Shown piece by piece: positions 31,131 through 32,449 of a stretch of DNA of 32,449 nucleotides. Source of the stretch: Pelargonium nanum (Eukaryota; Streptophyta; Magnoliopsida; Geraniales; Geraniaceae); assembly GCA_036897485.1 (NCBI GenBank), contig JAYMTF010000631.1, positions 1 through 32,449 on the forward strand. Direction: 5' to 3'. Below the pieces are notes generated by a model. It saw only the letters and a program-made list of their open reading frames with translations. It was not told the origin of the DNA and made no database searches. Every line of letters begins with the position of its first letter. Position 1 is the first letter of the stretch. The position numbers and the translations under genes are program-made.

Positions 31131-31846
31131 GATTCTCCACTTTTTAGCCTTGAACAACGGTCAAATGTCAAAACCCTGTTTGATTACGTAATTTTTGTGT
31201 GTTTCCTGATGAATTTCACTAATCAAAATCATGATTTGATTTGATTAGTGAGAGGGGCCTCCAAGTCTCCGACAAAAAATGGATGATGTTTAAGGAGTGG
31301 TATCTATCTTCAGCCACATGTAATTAAATGCCTCTTTAATAGTATCACATTGCTTCGTATTATAATGTCTACTTATAGACATATATATGTTAATCACTTT
31401 ATGAGGAATGGTCTTGGCTTTGCCTAATTGACCTCTTTTTAATACACCACTTTTTGCCCTTCTATTTGTGGCAAAGGTCTCGAAAGGCTATGTCTTACCT
31501 TCCATGCAAGGAGGGATCATGCTCTAATTATATGGATGCAATTTTTAGATAAGGTCGGCACAACAATTTATCATTATCTTCTTCTTTTCTTAATGTCTTT
31601 TCTTACAGGTTATGGCAATATATAGAGCGCATACTTGATGGGTTAAACAGTTTAAATGTTTAAAATTTTCTTTGAGATAATTGAGCTCTAGTCTTTTTGG
31701 AATGATATTTTGTGGAGGTACATGAGCTAGTGCAAAATTCTTCATCACGTACCCTCATGTGGAAAAATCTCCTACGAGACTTTCTGTGGATCTCTATTAT
31801 CTGAAAATCGTTCTTTCATTCTCTAACAGTCAAATGGTTTCTGACT
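31131..31846. other. Spacer, nothing recognised
   Basis: About 715 bp, AT-rich, without a gene or a named repeat. Confidence 0.45.
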
Positions 31847-32114
31847 AAGGGTGTTCATGAGTAGGTTACCCGCACATTTATAGAAATAGGCAACCCAATG
31901 GGTTGGAATTTTGCAACTCATGGATCACCTATGAGTAATGTATTTTAGAACAGTTTATGAATTGTGGATTACATACGGTTGATGTGCAACCCGCCTGATA
32001 TAGATGAGTCTTGATCCAAACTTAATTGAAACTTGAATGAATTTGATGAATCTTAAGAGAATATAAATCATTAGAGTTAAGTCAATCAAAACCAATCTAA
32101 TGCAAAAAAAAAAA

Positions 32115-32150
<36 letters not shown>

Positions 32151-32424
32151 TATAAAAATAATCATTAAAAGTGAATCACTTGGAAAAATAAAGTTAGTCG
32201 GGTGGTTCAAACCTAATGATGTTTATTAGGATTTTAATTAGTTGGACGACGAATTACCCACGGGTTGGACTTAGTGAATCCATAACCAACTCATTGGACA
32301 TGTAGATTTTGGTTGAGCTAGACCGTGAAGTAAGCGGTTTAAACGTGTGCAATTTTTGTAACAACGCGAGTACAATTTGAATTGACGGATTGATGAGTTA
32401 TTGGTTTCTTCTAAACACCCGTAC
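31847..32424. mobile_element. hAT-like non-autonomous transposon (MITE-like)
   Basis: Ends carry short inverted repeats, AAGGGTGTTCA at the left and TAAACACCC (read back as GGGTGTTTA) plus GTAC at the right. Flanks TTCTGACT (31839-31846) and TTCTAGCT (32425-32432) agree in 6 of 8 bases, as expected for an aged 8-bp hAT target-site repeat. Sub-terminal parts hold inverted ACCCAATGGGTTGG-type words, seen in many plant repeats that begin GGGTGTTCA. About 578 bp, non-coding, and carrying the AAT microsatellite. Confidence 0.5.
32104..32146. repeat. Poly-A run followed by (AAT)n microsatellite
   Basis: About 13 A residues, then about ten AAT trinucleotides (32115-32145), lying inside the hAT-like element. 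Confidence 0.9.
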
Positions 32425-32449
32425 TTCTAGCTGAAGCTATGGAAGATGT

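Overview
The window is nuclear DNA of a flowering plant, most likely a core eudicot. The genes have GT-AG introns and AT-rich spacers, and the families are land-plant ones: an RLCK-VII kinase, an HD-Zip I factor, a PRE-type HLH protein and a soluble sulfotransferase. The exact family of plant cannot be read from the sequence; Rosaceae is only a guess.

Seven genes are supported. In order: an archaeal-type 3-dehydroquinate synthase (DHQS-II) homologue (about 240-3942, +, 9-10 exons); an intronless PAPS-dependent sulfotransferase (4656-5669, +); a PBL34/35/36-type receptor-like cytoplasmic kinase (6040-10403, -, 6 exons); an ATHB20/HAT7-type HD-Zip I transcription factor (12597-13875, -, 2 coding exons); a glutaredoxin-like protein with a degenerate redox site and a Cys-rich tail (19328-20566, +); a cystatin/monellin-fold protein with a basic tail (24340-24900, +); and a PRE-type atypical bHLH growth regulator (26985-27582, -, 2 exons). 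All exon junctions given were worked out by hand and keep the frame.

The spacers hold relics: a Stowaway-like MITE in a kinase intron, a duplicated CGGACCG-rich repeat (11572-11831), a fold-back element (15970-16080), a tRNA-derived SINE-like sequence (22732-22878), a 3'-end fragment of a KASIII (FabH) gene (25420-25528, -), a LINE-type RNase H 3' end (25674-26146, +), a second weaker RNase H-like relic (30896-31130, -) and a hAT-like non-autonomous element at the right edge (31847-32424).

The genes do not form a pathway. What links them is position: DHQS-II, PBL kinase, HD-Zip I, glutaredoxin-like and PRE genes also lie near one another in Arabidopsis, split over duplicated segments. This window appears to keep the undivided ancestral block, with the sulfotransferase and the cystatin-like gene as extra members. 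No operon-like, CRISPR-like or clearly new system was seen. The most unusual items are the archaeal-type DHQS homologue with its uncertain plastid-targeting exon, the CxxC-less glutaredoxin, and the KASIII gene fragment.
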